A DNA stretch of 29,266 bases from Clostridia bacterium. GTDB lineage: Bacteria > Bacillota > Clostridia > TANB77 > CAG-508. The translations under genes and the position numbers were made by a program. Below the pieces are notes generated by a model that searched no databases, was not told the DNA's origin, and worked only from the letters and a program-made list of their open reading frames with translations. The stretch covers positions 1 to 29,266 of the forward strand of contig JAAVZQ010000116.1 of the NCBI GenBank assembly GCA_022791735.1, in the 5' to 3' direction. This document shows positions 15,367-23,630 of this stretch, in pieces (within the stretch, counting starts at the first letter, position 1; each line of letters begins with the position of its first letter).

Positions 15367-16882
15367 TTACTCTTTATCCTCTATCCATCTTCTCTTTTCT
15401 TCTCTTTTTGTATCACTATTTCTTATAGATCTAATTCTTTCATTATATTTAGTCGTAAACTTACTCTTAGGTCTATCATCCAATCTTCTGGCTTTCTTAT
15501 TTGCCTTATTTTCTTCTTTTATTTTCTTATTTTTCTCTTTTGCTTTTTCTTTTCTAACTTCATTATTTGCCTTTAATTTTGTGTTCATCCTTACATATTT
15601 AGGATTGTTTTGCATATCCTTAAACTTCAAGTCCTCACATATAATCTCAATTACAGAATCTGCTACTGCAACCGGCTCATGTCTTATTGTATTGTTCTCT
15701 ATATATGCAAATTCTTTTGGTATTGGTTTTACACCTTGTTCTTTACATTTGTCTACATCTTGTTCTACTGGGAAGGCACCATCTTTGTTGTATATTCTAA
15801 CAAACTCTGGAACTATATCACCAATATCATATACGCAGTAATCAATTACTTTATTATTTGCATGCTCAATTATAGCTTTAACATGGTCTGACAACGCAAA
15901 ATCGTCTGTTTCTCCTGGCTTTGTCATAATATTTGCTATATATATTTTTATCGCTTTACTATCATTTATAGCTTTTGATATTCCTTTTATCAAAAGGTTA
16001 GGAATAACTTCTGTATATAAGTTTCCGAGGCCCTATTACTATTGCATCTGCATCTTCTATCGCCTCTATTACACCTGGTGCTGGTCTTACATTAGATGGA
16101 GAAATAAATACTCTGTTTATTCTTGAAATCTTAGCCATAGAAGTATCTGCAATTTTATCTTTTTCATCAATTACAGTACCATCTTCTAGCTCTGCACATA
16201 TACGCATTTTATCAAGAGTTACAGGCAAAATTTTTCCTGTCATATTAAGCACTTTTGATATATTCTCTATAAACTTTGAACCTTCACCATTAATTTGTTG
16301 CATCGCTGAAACAAAAACATTTGTAAAATCAATTCCATCTTGGAACTTTAACTTTAAAAGTCTTTCCATTTCTACTTCATTCTCTGAAAGACTAACTATC
16401 GCTCTACTTACATCTTCAAGTGGCATGAATGAATTTGTTTCTGTTTGTCCATCACCATAATCTGTCATTGAAGCAATTGCAGTAAGATTGTTTGTATAAT
16501 CTTTTAACCCCTTAAGTACAGTATTTAGTCCTGTACCCCCACCAATTACTACAATCTTTGGTCCTTCTTTATATACCTTTTTATCAAATATTAAAGAATT
16601 AACATTTACATCCTCTTTTTCCTTCTTCTTCTCCATCCTCTCATCTGTATCTTCAACAAGCATCTCTAATACTCTTTTTTGACTATATATTATACCAATT
16701 ACAACCATCATAAAGCCCACAATTGATACAAATACTATCATAATTAGCTTTAATACAGACAAGTCTTGCATGTTCATTATTGTAGCAATTCCATAACAAA
16801 GAAGTATAATACCTACAAGTATTACAAACATCCATCTTTTCATTTTTGTTCCCGATTTAAACCATTTAAAGATTCCTAACAT
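15367..16882 (-). CDS. yvcK: YvcK/GlmR-family protein with N-terminal membrane anchor; one CGGA site
   Basis: YvcK (GlmR) proteins bind UDP-sugars and control carbon flow into the cell wall. Two N-terminal membrane helices (WMFVILVGIILLCYGIATI; LIMIVFVSIVGFMMVVIGI) precede the Rossmann-like domain with KIVVIGGGTGLNTVLKGLK and ASMTDYGDGQTETNSFMP. At 16027-16025 the frame reads GGG CCT CGG A; dropping the C gives GP-G-NLYTEVIPNLLI, the family's GPGSLYTS-type motif, and continues to a stop at 15367. The total is about 504 aa with a charged Lys/Arg-rich tail. Without the shift only the first 285 residues would be in frame. The start follows GGAGGAAAG. Confidence 0.92.
16024..16027 (-). other. CGGA +1 site (CCT CGGA AAC) in yvcK
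   Basis: Zero-frame CGG is followed by an early stop. The +1 step restores the conserved GPGNLYT motif and the remaining C-terminal part. Confidence 0.92.
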
Positions 16883-16964
16883 TTCTTTCCTCCGTGCTTT
16901 TTTAATTTTATCAGTTTATTATATCATTTAATATAACTTTAGTAAACTATTTTTTCAATTAATT

Positions 16965-17177
16965 CACAGCTATAATTTTAAGTCTATGTAGAGTAGTTCA
17001 TCTATGATTTTCGAATAACACCGCGTAAGCGATCAAACGAGCAACCGCGAGTGCGAAATGGAGTAACCGACGTTGTAAGCTACGTAGTAGCGTACAGATT
17101 AGAGGTTACGACACCAAGGTGTTAGAAAAAATCATAGATAACTACACATATATCGACAGACCATACTTAAAGCTGTG
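16965..17177. repeat. Family B palindromic element, copy 1
   Basis: Outer ends CACAGCT (16965-16971) and AGCTGTG (17171-17177). Long inner arms GTAGTTCATCTATGATTTT (about 16994-17012) and their complement (17128-17145) pair with one bulge. Further in, AACACC/GGTGTT, GTAACC/GGTTAC and the hairpin GCTAC/GTAGC. The element fills the gap between yvcK and the transketolase C-subunit gene and shares its ends with the element at 20575. Confidence 0.6.
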
Positions 17178-17179
17178 AA

Positions 17180-18107
17180 TTATAATATAACCTCTTTAAT
17201 ATCATTAGCTGTCAATTTAAAATACTTAAGAAGCTCCTCTGCTTTACCTGACTTACCAAAAGTATCCTTAACTCCCATTCTAATTACCTTAGTTGGATAC
17301 TCCTCACTTAAAACTTCACAAACAGCGCTTCCGAAGCCCCCCAGTTACACTGTGATCCTCAATTGTAACTATCTTTCTAGTCTCTTTCGCACACTTAATA
17401 ACTAAGTCCTTATCTATTGGTTTGATTGTGTGCATATCAATAACTCTTATATTTATTCCTTCTTGTTTTAGTTCCTCCATTGCCTTTATAGCTTCACTTA
17501 CAACTACACCAGTTGCAATTATTGCACAATCTTCTCCATCTCCTATTTGAATACCTTTACCAATCTCAAACTTTTGTCCTTCATCATAAATCACAGGAGT
17601 AGCAAGCCTGCATAATCTTAAATATACTGGTCCATCAATTTTCGCAATCTCTTCCACTGCCCATTTTGTTTCAGTATCATCTGATGTGCAAATAACTGTC
17701 ATATTAGGCAAACCTCTCATTAGCCCTAAATCCTCTAGCATTTGATGTGTTGCTCCATCTTCTCCAACAGTCACTCCTGCATGTGTTGCACATATTTTTA
17801 CATTTAGTTTTGGGTAACAAATACTGTTTCTAATTTGGTCATAAGCTCTTCCTGCTGCAAACATTGCAAATGTACTTGCATACACTGTTTGACCAGATGC
17901 TGCAAGCCCTGCTGCTGTACTCATCATATCTTGTTCAGCAATTCCCATATCAAAAAATCTATTAGGAAATTTCTTTCCAAAAACGCTAGTCTTTGTAGCT
18001 TCTGCAAGGTCTGCATCCAATACTACTATTTTTTTATCCTTCTCACCAAGTAATGCTAATTTTTCTCCATAACTTGCACGAGTTGCGATTTTTTTATCTA
18101 AATTCAT
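17180..18107 (-). CDS. Transketolase C-terminal subunit; one CGGA site
   Basis: This is the second half of a split transketolase, carrying the pyrimidine-binding and C-terminal domains (MGIAEQDMMSTAAGLAASG; ATHAGVTVGEDGATHQ; IEDHSVTGG). ATG 18107 follows GAGGAGGG. At 17333-17331 the zero frame reads CTT CGG AAG and stops at 17316. Dropping the C gives TGGL-G-SAVCEVLSEEYP, the conserved GG.GSAV motif, and a C-terminus at TAA 17180-17182, about 308 aa, normal for split transketolases. It pairs with the N-subunit encoded upstream to interconvert pentose-phosphate sugars with thiamine diphosphate. Confidence 0.93.
17330..17333 (-). other. CGGA +1 site (CTT CGGA AGC) in transketolase C-subunit
   Basis: The zero frame ends five codons later. 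The +1 step restores VTGGL-G-SAV and the last 50 or so residues. Confidence 0.92.
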
Positions 18108-18136
18108 ATATACCCTCCTCATTTTACTATATTAAT

Positions 18137-18260
18137 GCTTGAAAAAGAATTAGATATTTGGCTAGGCGCGTGAAGCAAATATTCCCTGAGGCGTGCTAGT
18201 GCACGTTGACGGGAAATTTGCTGAGCAGCAACAACGCCAAATACTAATTATTTTTTAAGC
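18137..18260 (+). repeat. Family A palindromic element, copy 3
   Basis: Arms 18137-18162 and 18236-18260 pair over about 25 bases (GCTTGAAAAAGAATTAG on the left). The inside reads GGCTAGGCG, inner stem AGCAAATATTCCC/GGGAAATTTGCT, core TGAGGCGTGC-TAGT-GCACGTTGAC, then CAACAACGCC. The right arm overlaps the last codons and stop of the transketolase N-subunit, so the arm sequence has adapted to, or been recruited from, coding sequence. Confidence 0.75.
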
Positions 18261-19069
18261 TCTTTCATAGCCTTCTTGTACTCTTCCTCATTAGGTGCCT
18301 TTCCATGCCATCCTACTTGATTTTCCATAAAAGATACACCTTTACCCTTTACTGTTTTAGCTATAATTGCTGTTGGTTTACCTTTTACAGCTTTTGCCAT
18401 ATCAAACGCCTTAATAATTTGAGAAATATCATGTCCATCTATATTTATAGTATTAAATCCAAAACTTCTAAACTTCTCATCTATTGGATATGGGCTCATA
18501 ACATCTTCAATAGTTCCGTCTATTTGCAAATTATTGTTATCTACTATAACACACAAATTATCTAGTTTATAATGACTAGCTGTCATTGCAGCTTCCCAAA
18601 TTTGCCCTTCTTCTATTTCTCCATCTCCTAATAAGCAATAAACTCTAATTCCTTTGCTATTTAGTTTTGAACTCATTGCCATACCATTTGCAATAGAAAG
18701 TCCTTGTCCAAGTGAGCCTGTACTTGCATCTACTCCTGGTATTTTGTTCATATCTGGATGTCCTTGTAAATTGCTATCTAAATGCCTTAGATTAGTTAAC
18801 TCCTTTACATCAAAATATCCAAAATTTGCAAGAGTGCTATATAGTGCAGGTGCTGCATGTCCCTTTGATAGTATAAATCTATCCCTTGCATCATCTCTTG
18901 GCTTTGTTTTATCTATATTCATTTGATTAAAATATAAAACTGCAAGTATATCTGCACATGAAAGTGAACCTCCAGGATGTCCTGACTTTGCTCCATATAC
19001 AGCTTCAATGATACCACGTCTAATATCATTTGCCTTTTCTTTTAACTCTTCTATATCAGTTATTTTCAA
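18248..19069 (-). CDS. Transketolase N-terminal subunit (273 aa)
   Basis: The thiamine diphosphate-binding half of a split transketolase: GAKSGHPGGSLSCADILAVL, DRFILSKGHAAPALYS, and the ThDP motif GDGEIEEGQIWEAAMTASH followed by VIVDNNN. I chose TTG at 19069-19067 because AAGGAGGAAAG lies 6 bases upstream; the longer form overlaps the preceding upp gene and has no good site. It acts with the C-subunit encoded downstream. Confidence 0.9.
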   Translation of the reverse strand: MKITDIEELKEKANDIRRGIIEAVYGAKSGHPGGSLSCADILAVLYFNQMNIDKTKPRDDARDRFILSKGHAAPALYSTLANFGYFDVKELTNLRHLDSNLQGHPDMNKIPGVDASTGSLGQGLSIANGMAMSSKLNSKGIRVYCLLGDGEIEEGQIWEAAMTASHYKLDNLCVIVDNNNLQIDGTIEDVMSPYPIDEKFRSFGFNTINIDGHDISQIIKAFDMAKAVKGKPTAIIAKTVKGKGVSFMENQVGWHGKAPNEEEYKKAMKELKK

Positions 19070-19082
19070 AATACTTTCCTCC

Positions 19083-19709
19083 TTACTTTGTTCCAAATAT
19101 TCTATCTCCTGCATCTCCAAGTCCTGGAACTATATAGTGTACTTCATTTAGTCTTTCATCAATTGCTGCACAATATACTTGTACATCTGGATGAGCCTCT
19201 GTAAGTTTCTTTAATCCTTCTGGTGCTGCAATTATGCTTAAGAATTTTATTTTTTTAACACCATCTTCTTTTAGAAGTGTTATTGCGTCCATACCAGAAC
19301 CACCAGTCGCAAGCATTGGATCTATTATTATTACCTCTTTATTTTCAATTCCTGCTGGCATTTTATAGTAATATCTAACTGGTGTTGCTGTTTCTTCATC
19401 TCTATAAAGTCCAATATGTCCTATCTTTGCATTTGGTATCATTTTTACAATACCATCTATCATTCCTGTTCCTGCTCTTATAATTGGTGCAAATACATAA
19501 TTGTTTTCATCTATCATTAATGCCTTTGTCTTAACAAGTGGTGTCTCAACTTCTACCTCATGAGTTTTGGCATCCTTCATTGCCTCATAACATAAAAATA
19601 ATGTTATCTCTGAAATTAACTCTCTAAATTCTTTTGTTCCTGTTTTTTTATCTCTTAATATTGCAAGTTTGTGTTCAAGTAATGGGTGTGATACTTTGAT
19701 TGGTTCCAT
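19083..19709 (-). CDS. upp: Uracil phosphoribosyltransferase (208 aa)
   Basis: It converts uracil and PRPP to UMP in pyrimidine salvage. Diagnostic features are VSHPLLEHKLAILRDKKTGT at the N-terminus, the PRPP-binding loop IIDPMLATGGSG, and the uracil-binding end YIVPGLGDAGDRIFGTK. Length and ends match the family. It lies between uppP and the transketolase N-subunit gene on the same strand. Confidence 0.96.
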   Translation of the reverse strand: MEPIKVSHPLLEHKLAILRDKKTGTKEFRELISEITLFLCYEAMKDAKTHEVEVETPLVKTKALMIDENNYVFAPIIRAGTGMIDGIVKMIPNAKIGHIGLYRDEETATPVRYYYKMPAGIENKEVIIIDPMLATGGSGMDAITLLKEDGVKKIKFLSIIAAPEGLKKLTEAHPDVQVYCAAIDERLNEVHYIVPGLGDAGDRIFGTK

Positions 19710-19738
19710 AATAAACCTTCCTTTCTTTTATTTTATTG

Positions 19739-20537
19739 TTATCTTATAAACCATATAGCCATAATAGCTATACCTAATATAACTCTATATATGGCAAATA
19801 CTTTGAAGCTTCCTTTTTTCAAGTACTCTAGTAAGAACTTTATTACCACTATTCCGCACTATAAAGCTAAAGAGTATTCCCATAAAGAATTCTATTGTAA
19901 ATTCAAAATCTGTAATGCTAACGGCTACTGCAGCCAAAATGATAGGTGTTGATAATAGGAAAGAATATTTTGCTGCACTTTCTCTGTCTACTTTAAGTGC
20001 TCTTGCAACTGTCATCGTTATACCAGACCTAGAAGTGCCTGGAAATGCAGCAGCTATCGCTTGAGATATACCTATTAGAAATGATTGCTTAAAAGTCATA
20101 TCTTCAAGTGAGGTATTTGATTTTGCTTTTTTGTCAACAATGTATAAAGCTATACCAAGTACTATTAATGCTACCGCAATTAACGGAGTTTCTATTCCAA
20201 ACTTTTCACATATTATATCTGAAAGTTTGTCTAGTACTAGGCTTAATATCCCTGTTGGTATTGTAACTGCTACTATGTACCAAAATAGCTTCCCTTCTGT
20301 ACTTTTTTTCTTTTTAAATACACTGTCATATCCGCCTTTTATAAGCTTTAGCCAGTCTTTAAAGAAAAATATTGTTATTGCAAGTAAAGTTCCTAAATGT
20401 AGTGCTATATCGAAACTTTCTGGTATCTCCCAATTAAAAATCCAAGGTATTAAGTTTAAGTGTGCAGAACTTGAAATTGGCAAAAGTTCTGTTAGTCCTT
20501 GGACTATTCCTAAAATTATTGATTGAAATATATTCAT
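19739..20537 (-). CDS. uppP: Undecaprenyl-diphosphatase (BacA/UppP); one CGGA site
   Basis: A membrane enzyme that recycles undecaprenyl diphosphate for cell-wall synthesis and gives bacitracin tolerance. It shows GIVQGLTELLPISSSAHL (catalytic glutamate and serine motif) and AAFPGTSRSGITM. At 19856-19854 the frame reads GTG CGG A, and the zero frame drifts into a non-family tail. Dropping the C gives FIV-G-IVVIKFLLEYLKKG and a final helix ending at TAA 19739-19741, about 265 aa, the usual length. Confidence 0.93.
19853..19856 (-). other. CGGA +1 site (GTG CGGA ATA) in uppP
   Basis: The +1 step restores the last membrane helices of UppP. The zero frame gives a charged tail without family resemblance. 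Confidence 0.9.
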
Positions 20538-20574
20538 TTCTTACCTCCTACTTTAAAACTAATGAATTACTATT

Positions 20575-20750
20575 CACAGCTAGTAAAGCTTAAAAGTCCG
20601 CGCAGGGGATTTCAATTAATAATTTGTTCGATGATTCTTACGCTTTAGAAAATGTTTGAGCATTGCGAATTACATTTTCTTAAGGGGGGAGATTTTCGAA
20701 AAATTATTAATTAATCCCCGTTGCAGGACAGACAATATTCAAAAGCTGTG
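20575..20750. repeat. Family B palindromic element, copy 2
   Basis: Outer ends CACAGCT (20575-20581) and AGCTGTG (20744-20750), with AATTAATAATTT / AAATTATTAATT arms and an inner AGAAAATGT/ACATTTTCT stem. Its end reads, on the minus strand, CACAGCTTTTGAATATTGTCTGTC, matching CACAGCTTTAAGTAT-GGTCTGTC of copy 1. It lies between uppP and the TPR gene. Confidence 0.6.
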
Positions 20751-20760
20751 ATACACTTTT

Positions 20761-21949
20761 TTATCTTTCTCTTTCCCTGTCTTTGATTTTGCCTGGTTTT
20801 AATTTGTGTAAATTCATATTTCCAACTACACCATATGTTTTATCCAAATGCTCCATTGCTTTTTTCTCTTTTTTTGTATGACTTGTTTTTCTTGGTTTAA
20901 TATCTTCTTCATCAATTATTGGCATTTGGAACCTACTTTTTACTGGTATAAATATAGGCTCTTGATTTGCAATTTTTATGTAATTTTTATCTAATTCTAT
21001 CGCTAAATTAACAAAATTTACTGCATTATCATGGTCGCCTCTTAACATGTATATTTTTCCTAATTTATAATATGCATCTGGTTCCTGCTCTTTATCTTCT
21101 AAGCATTTATTGAAATACTTCTCTGCCTCGTCTAAATCCATTTCTATTAAATTTATTTGTCCTAAAGCATAGTATGCATGATATGCTAGACTATTTATTG
21201 TGGCTGCCTTCTCATAGCAAATTTTGGCACTTTGGAAGTCATTTAACATCGTATATACCATACCCATGTTGTAATATAAATCATAGCTATTTGGCGAATG
21301 TTTAAGTCCCATTGTATATACATTTAAAGCTTCTTTGTACATCTCTTGTGAGCAATATATATCTCCAAGCAAAATACTTGCATCAATGTAATCTGGCTTT
21401 TTGCTAAGCAAATTATTAAGCATTACTGTTGCATCTTCTTTTTTGCCTAATTCGTTCAATAAAAATGATATTTTATAGTAAGAATTATAATCTTTTTTAT
21501 TCAAATCCACAGCTTTCACATATTCATCTATTGCTTTTCTCATTCCACCTTCTTTTTCGTAAATCTCTGCAAGCATACGATGCGCAAAAGCATTATCTGG
21601 GTATTTGTCCACAAGCATAAGCCATAAATCCTTTTTCTTTTTACTATTTCCGGGTAAAATCATAGAATTTAGCAAGAAGCATGTATATATACTCCGAAAA
21701 GTTTTTGCCTTTACGTTCTATTAATATGATTGCAATTGGAAGTGCTACTGAGAATAAATACTTTATGATTTTCATAAATATATTAAAATTAAAATCGAAT
21801 ACTATTTCAAGTATGCCTAATATAAGCCCTAAAAGCTCTACCATTAATATAGAAATATAGACTTTATCCATTTTTTTTATGAATTTAAAAAATGTCATTA
21901 TAAGTAAATATATAGCTAAAATAGTAAAAACTATTTTCTCTATTAGCAT
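20761..21949 (-). CDS. Membrane-anchored tetratricopeptide-repeat protein; one CGGA site
   Basis: Residues 1-95 or so contain three hydrophobic segments (VFTILAIYLLIMTFFKFI; ILMVELLGLILGILEIVF; LFSVALPIAIILIE). At 21652-21650 the frame reads ACC CGG A and stops two codons later. Dropping the C gives DFT-G-NSKKKKDLWLMLVDKYP and joins a long TPR domain with seven or so repeats (YDLYYNMGMVYTMLNDFQSA; DAYYKLGKIYMLRGDHDNAV). The tail is basic. The joined protein is about 395 aa. The TPR part alone lacks a good start, which supports one gene. Function unknown; TPR domains mediate protein contacts. Confidence 0.82.
21649..21652 (-). other. CGGA +1 site (ACC CGGA AAT) in the TPR protein
   Basis: The +1 step joins the membrane domain and TPR domain in one frame. 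Glycine conservation cannot be judged here because I do not know the exact family. Confidence 0.8.
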
Positions 21950-22071
21950 CGCTTTTTCGCCCCCTTTTTCTTTTAGGCATTTTTACTTCTTTATTTTATA
22001 TTATTTTTTTATAAAAGTCTACATTTTTTGAAATAATTTTTAAATATGTGAGAAAATATCTATTACTCGAC

Positions 22072-22112
22072 ACAAAAATAGAACTAGGCAAATATTTTTC
22101 TCCTAGTTCTAT
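22072..22112 (-). terminator. Terminator after the first ToxN-like gene
   Basis: An 11-bp stem ATAGAACTAGG/CCTAGTTCTAT (22078-22088, 22102-22112) is followed on the minus strand by TTTTTG. Confidence 0.85.
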
Positions 22113-22115
22113 TGG

Positions 22116-22634
22116 CTATATTTCATTCCATTCTCTTAGTTTTTCCTCTAACAATTTGAAATCCACAGTCTGTTTTATATATCCTATATCTATATTTTTA
22201 ACCTTTTGCTTATAAACAGTTTTCGCATATTTTACAATTTTATTACTGTTGTTATTTATGTACCTCAATTCTCCAAGCACTAATTCTTTGTACTTCAAGT
22301 CTGTTTCATTTGATAAAATATATGGCTCTAATTCTGTTATAGGTACAGGTATCATATTGCTAATTCTTAAAGTTCCATATAAACGGTCTCCTTCATGTAT
22401 TCTTATTATAGTTTTTGTATCTTTTCTAATAATTTTCTTATCAATATCTATATAGTCTGTTTTTTTAGGAGATGACATTGGAATATAATAATTAAATTCA
22501 TTCACAGTTAAAACAACACCTACATATTTTCTTTCATGAGTTCTTATCTCTTCTTTATTATCATAGATTTTATTATCAAATTGTCTCAAATATTCTATAT
22601 ATTGGTCACTTACACTATATAAATTTAGCTTCAT
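22116..22634 (-). CDS. ToxN/AbiQ-family type III toxin endoribonuclease (172 aa)
   Basis: The order of motifs follows ToxN: N-terminal LYSVSDQYIEYLRQFDNKIY, YVGVVLTVNEFNYYIPMSSPKK, NMIPVP, and the C-terminal FKLLEEKLREW. These toxins cut RNA and are held inactive by repeated pseudoknots of the antitoxin RNA; several such systems abort phage infection. AGGAGGATAAG precedes the ATG. Upstream are a terminator hairpin, two near-identical 37-38 nt repeats and a strong promoter, the exact type III layout. Sequence is clearly related to the neighbouring toxin at 22868 but diverged. Confidence 0.88.
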   Translation of the reverse strand: MKLNLYSVSDQYIEYLRQFDNKIYDNKEEIRTHERKYVGVVLTVNEFNYYIPMSSPKKTDYIDIDKKIIRKDTKTIIRIHEGDRLYGTLRISNMIPVPITELEPYILSNETDLKYKELVLGELRYINNNSNKIVKYAKTVYKQKVKNIDIGYIKQTVDFKLLEEKLREWNEI

Positions 22635-22643
22635 CTTATCCTC

Positions 22644-22686
22644 CTAAAAAATTAAGAGAAGATATCACTTTTGGATACCTTCTCTT
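22644..22686 (-). terminator. Attenuating terminator between antitoxin RNA and toxin (locus 1)
   Basis: A 13-bp stem with one mismatch (22653-22665 with 22674-22686; AAGAGAAG arms) is followed on the minus strand by AATTTTTTAG. In type III systems such a hairpin sets the RNA-to-toxin ratio. Confidence 0.8.
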
Positions 22687-22772
22687 GATTTTAACTTTCT
22701 CAATTATAAGGCTGTGAAACACCCGATTTATAACTCTCTCAATTATAAGGCTGTGAAACACCTTGATTTTGT
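22687..22772 (-). ncRNA. Type III antitoxin RNA with two repeats (locus 1)
   Basis: Two copies of a 37-38 nt repeat lie at 22687-22723 and 22725-22762; both share CTCAATTATAAGGCTGTG and the following AAACACC on the plus strand. A partial third begins at 22763. Each unit would fold as one antitoxin pseudoknot binding one toxin. The promoter is at 22780-22809. Confidence 0.82.
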
Positions 22773-22779
22773 TATATTT

Positions 22780-22809
22780 ATTATACTATTTTTATGCTAT
22801 ATCTGTCAA
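22780..22809 (-). promoter_or_regulatory. Promoter of antitoxin RNA, locus 1
   Basis: Minus strand: perfect TTGACA (22809-22804), 18 bases, perfect TATAAT (22785-22780). Confidence 0.85.
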
Positions 22810-22867
22810 GTCATGTACTACAATAAATATACTATATTTTATACAAATTACATCTATTTATGTACAA

Positions 22868-23362
22868 TCATTCTTTATATTGTATCGCTTTTTCCTCTAG
22901 TAGTCTAAAATCACAACATATCTTCTTCAAAAAATTATTACATTCTCTTTTACAGTATGTAGCCATTGCCTTTTTTCGTATCTCTTCAATATGTTTATTG
23001 CAAAAATGATATTGGCTAATCAACACTTGCTTATACTTTTCACTTTTTTCATTTATGTCAAAATCTACCAATTGTTCCTTATTTACAGGTATCATATTGT
23101 TAAAACCAAGTATTCCATATTTCCCGCTATGTATCTTAAATAGAAAAATATTATTTTTCATCTTTTGATGTGCAAGCCTAGGGTGTTCTAGTGGCACAAA
23201 ATACTCAAAATTATTTATCTCTAAAATAACACCTAAATATGGCCTTTTAGCTGAATAATCATCATCATTATTTGGATTGAACTGAACCCTATTATCAAAA
23301 GAATATAAGTATTTTATATAATTAATATCTATTTTATATAATCTCAAACTATTTTCTCTCAT
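22868..23362 (-). CDS. Second ToxN/AbiQ-family type III toxin (164 aa)
   Basis: The same motif order as the toxin at 22116: LYKIDINYIKYLYSFDNRV, YLGVILEINNFEYFVPLEHP, GILGFNNMIPV and the C-terminal FRLLEEKAIQY. The proteins are related but only modestly similar, and the repeats upstream differ in sequence and length, so the two systems are probably not cross-neutralising. The upstream terminator, RNA repeats and promoter complete an independent locus. Confidence 0.86.
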   Translation of the reverse strand: MRENSLRLYKIDINYIKYLYSFDNRVQFNPNNDDDYSAKRPYLGVILEINNFEYFVPLEHPRLAHQKMKNNIFLFKIHSGKYGILGFNNMIPVNKEQLVDFDINEKSEKYKQVLISQYHFCNKHIEEIRKKAMATYCKRECNNFLKKICCDFRLLEEKAIQYKE

Positions 23363-23397
23363 ATTTTCTCTCTAAACATAATTTTTTACTTCACAAT

Positions 23398-23430
23398 AAA
23401 GAGTAGAAGAAGTTAACCTCCCCTACTCTT
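23398..23430 (-). terminator. Attenuating terminator between antitoxin RNA and toxin (locus 2)
   Basis: Stem AAGAGTAG/CTACTCTT (23399-23406 with 23423-23430) with a 16-base loop, followed on the minus strand by TTTATTG. Confidence 0.7.
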
Positions 23431-23546
23431 ACACTCTCTACTTTTAGGCTAGAGAACTCCTCTTCAAAAATACCCTACTTTAATTCTTTTACACATATTA
23501 GGCTAGGGATCTCCTTAAAGTAATGTCGCTATATTTAATATATAGC
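23421..23546 (-). ncRNA. Type III antitoxin RNA with two longer repeats (locus 2)
   Basis: Two units share CCCTACT, then TTAGGCTAG-GA-CTCCT: the motif falls at 23444-23461 and 23498-23515, a 54-base period, longer than the 37-38 of locus 1. The variable bases inside (GAGAACTC versus GGGATCTC) keep a pairing potential. The boundary to the terminator overlaps the first unit. Confidence 0.72.
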
Positions 23547-23552
23547 ATATTT

Positions 23553-23582
23553 ATTGTACCTCTTTTTATCTATTTTGTCAAA
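23553..23582 (-). promoter_or_regulatory. Promoter of antitoxin RNA, locus 2
   Basis: Minus strand: TTGACA (23582-23577), 18 bases, TACAAT (23558-23553). Confidence 0.8.
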
Positions 23583-23630
23583 CATTTTATTTTATATTTG
23601 CATATTACACTTTTATAAAATTATGCCATG

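Noticed and set aside
505..21655. Sequencing or assembly error as the cause of the 12 frame breaks
   Set aside because: All insertions are the same base, always in front of an in-phase GGA or GGG glycine codon, with otherwise diverse flanking sequence. Errors tied to a DNA motif would also fall before out-of-phase GGA. Raw reads are still needed to close the question.
505..21655. Simple reassignment of CGG to another amino acid
   Set aside because: Reassignment alone would leave the reading frame broken. The sequence after each site is only sensible one base later.
22687..22762. CRISPR array
   Set aside because: Two directly adjacent repeats without spacers, next to a ToxN-like gene and a terminator; this is the type III antitoxin layout.
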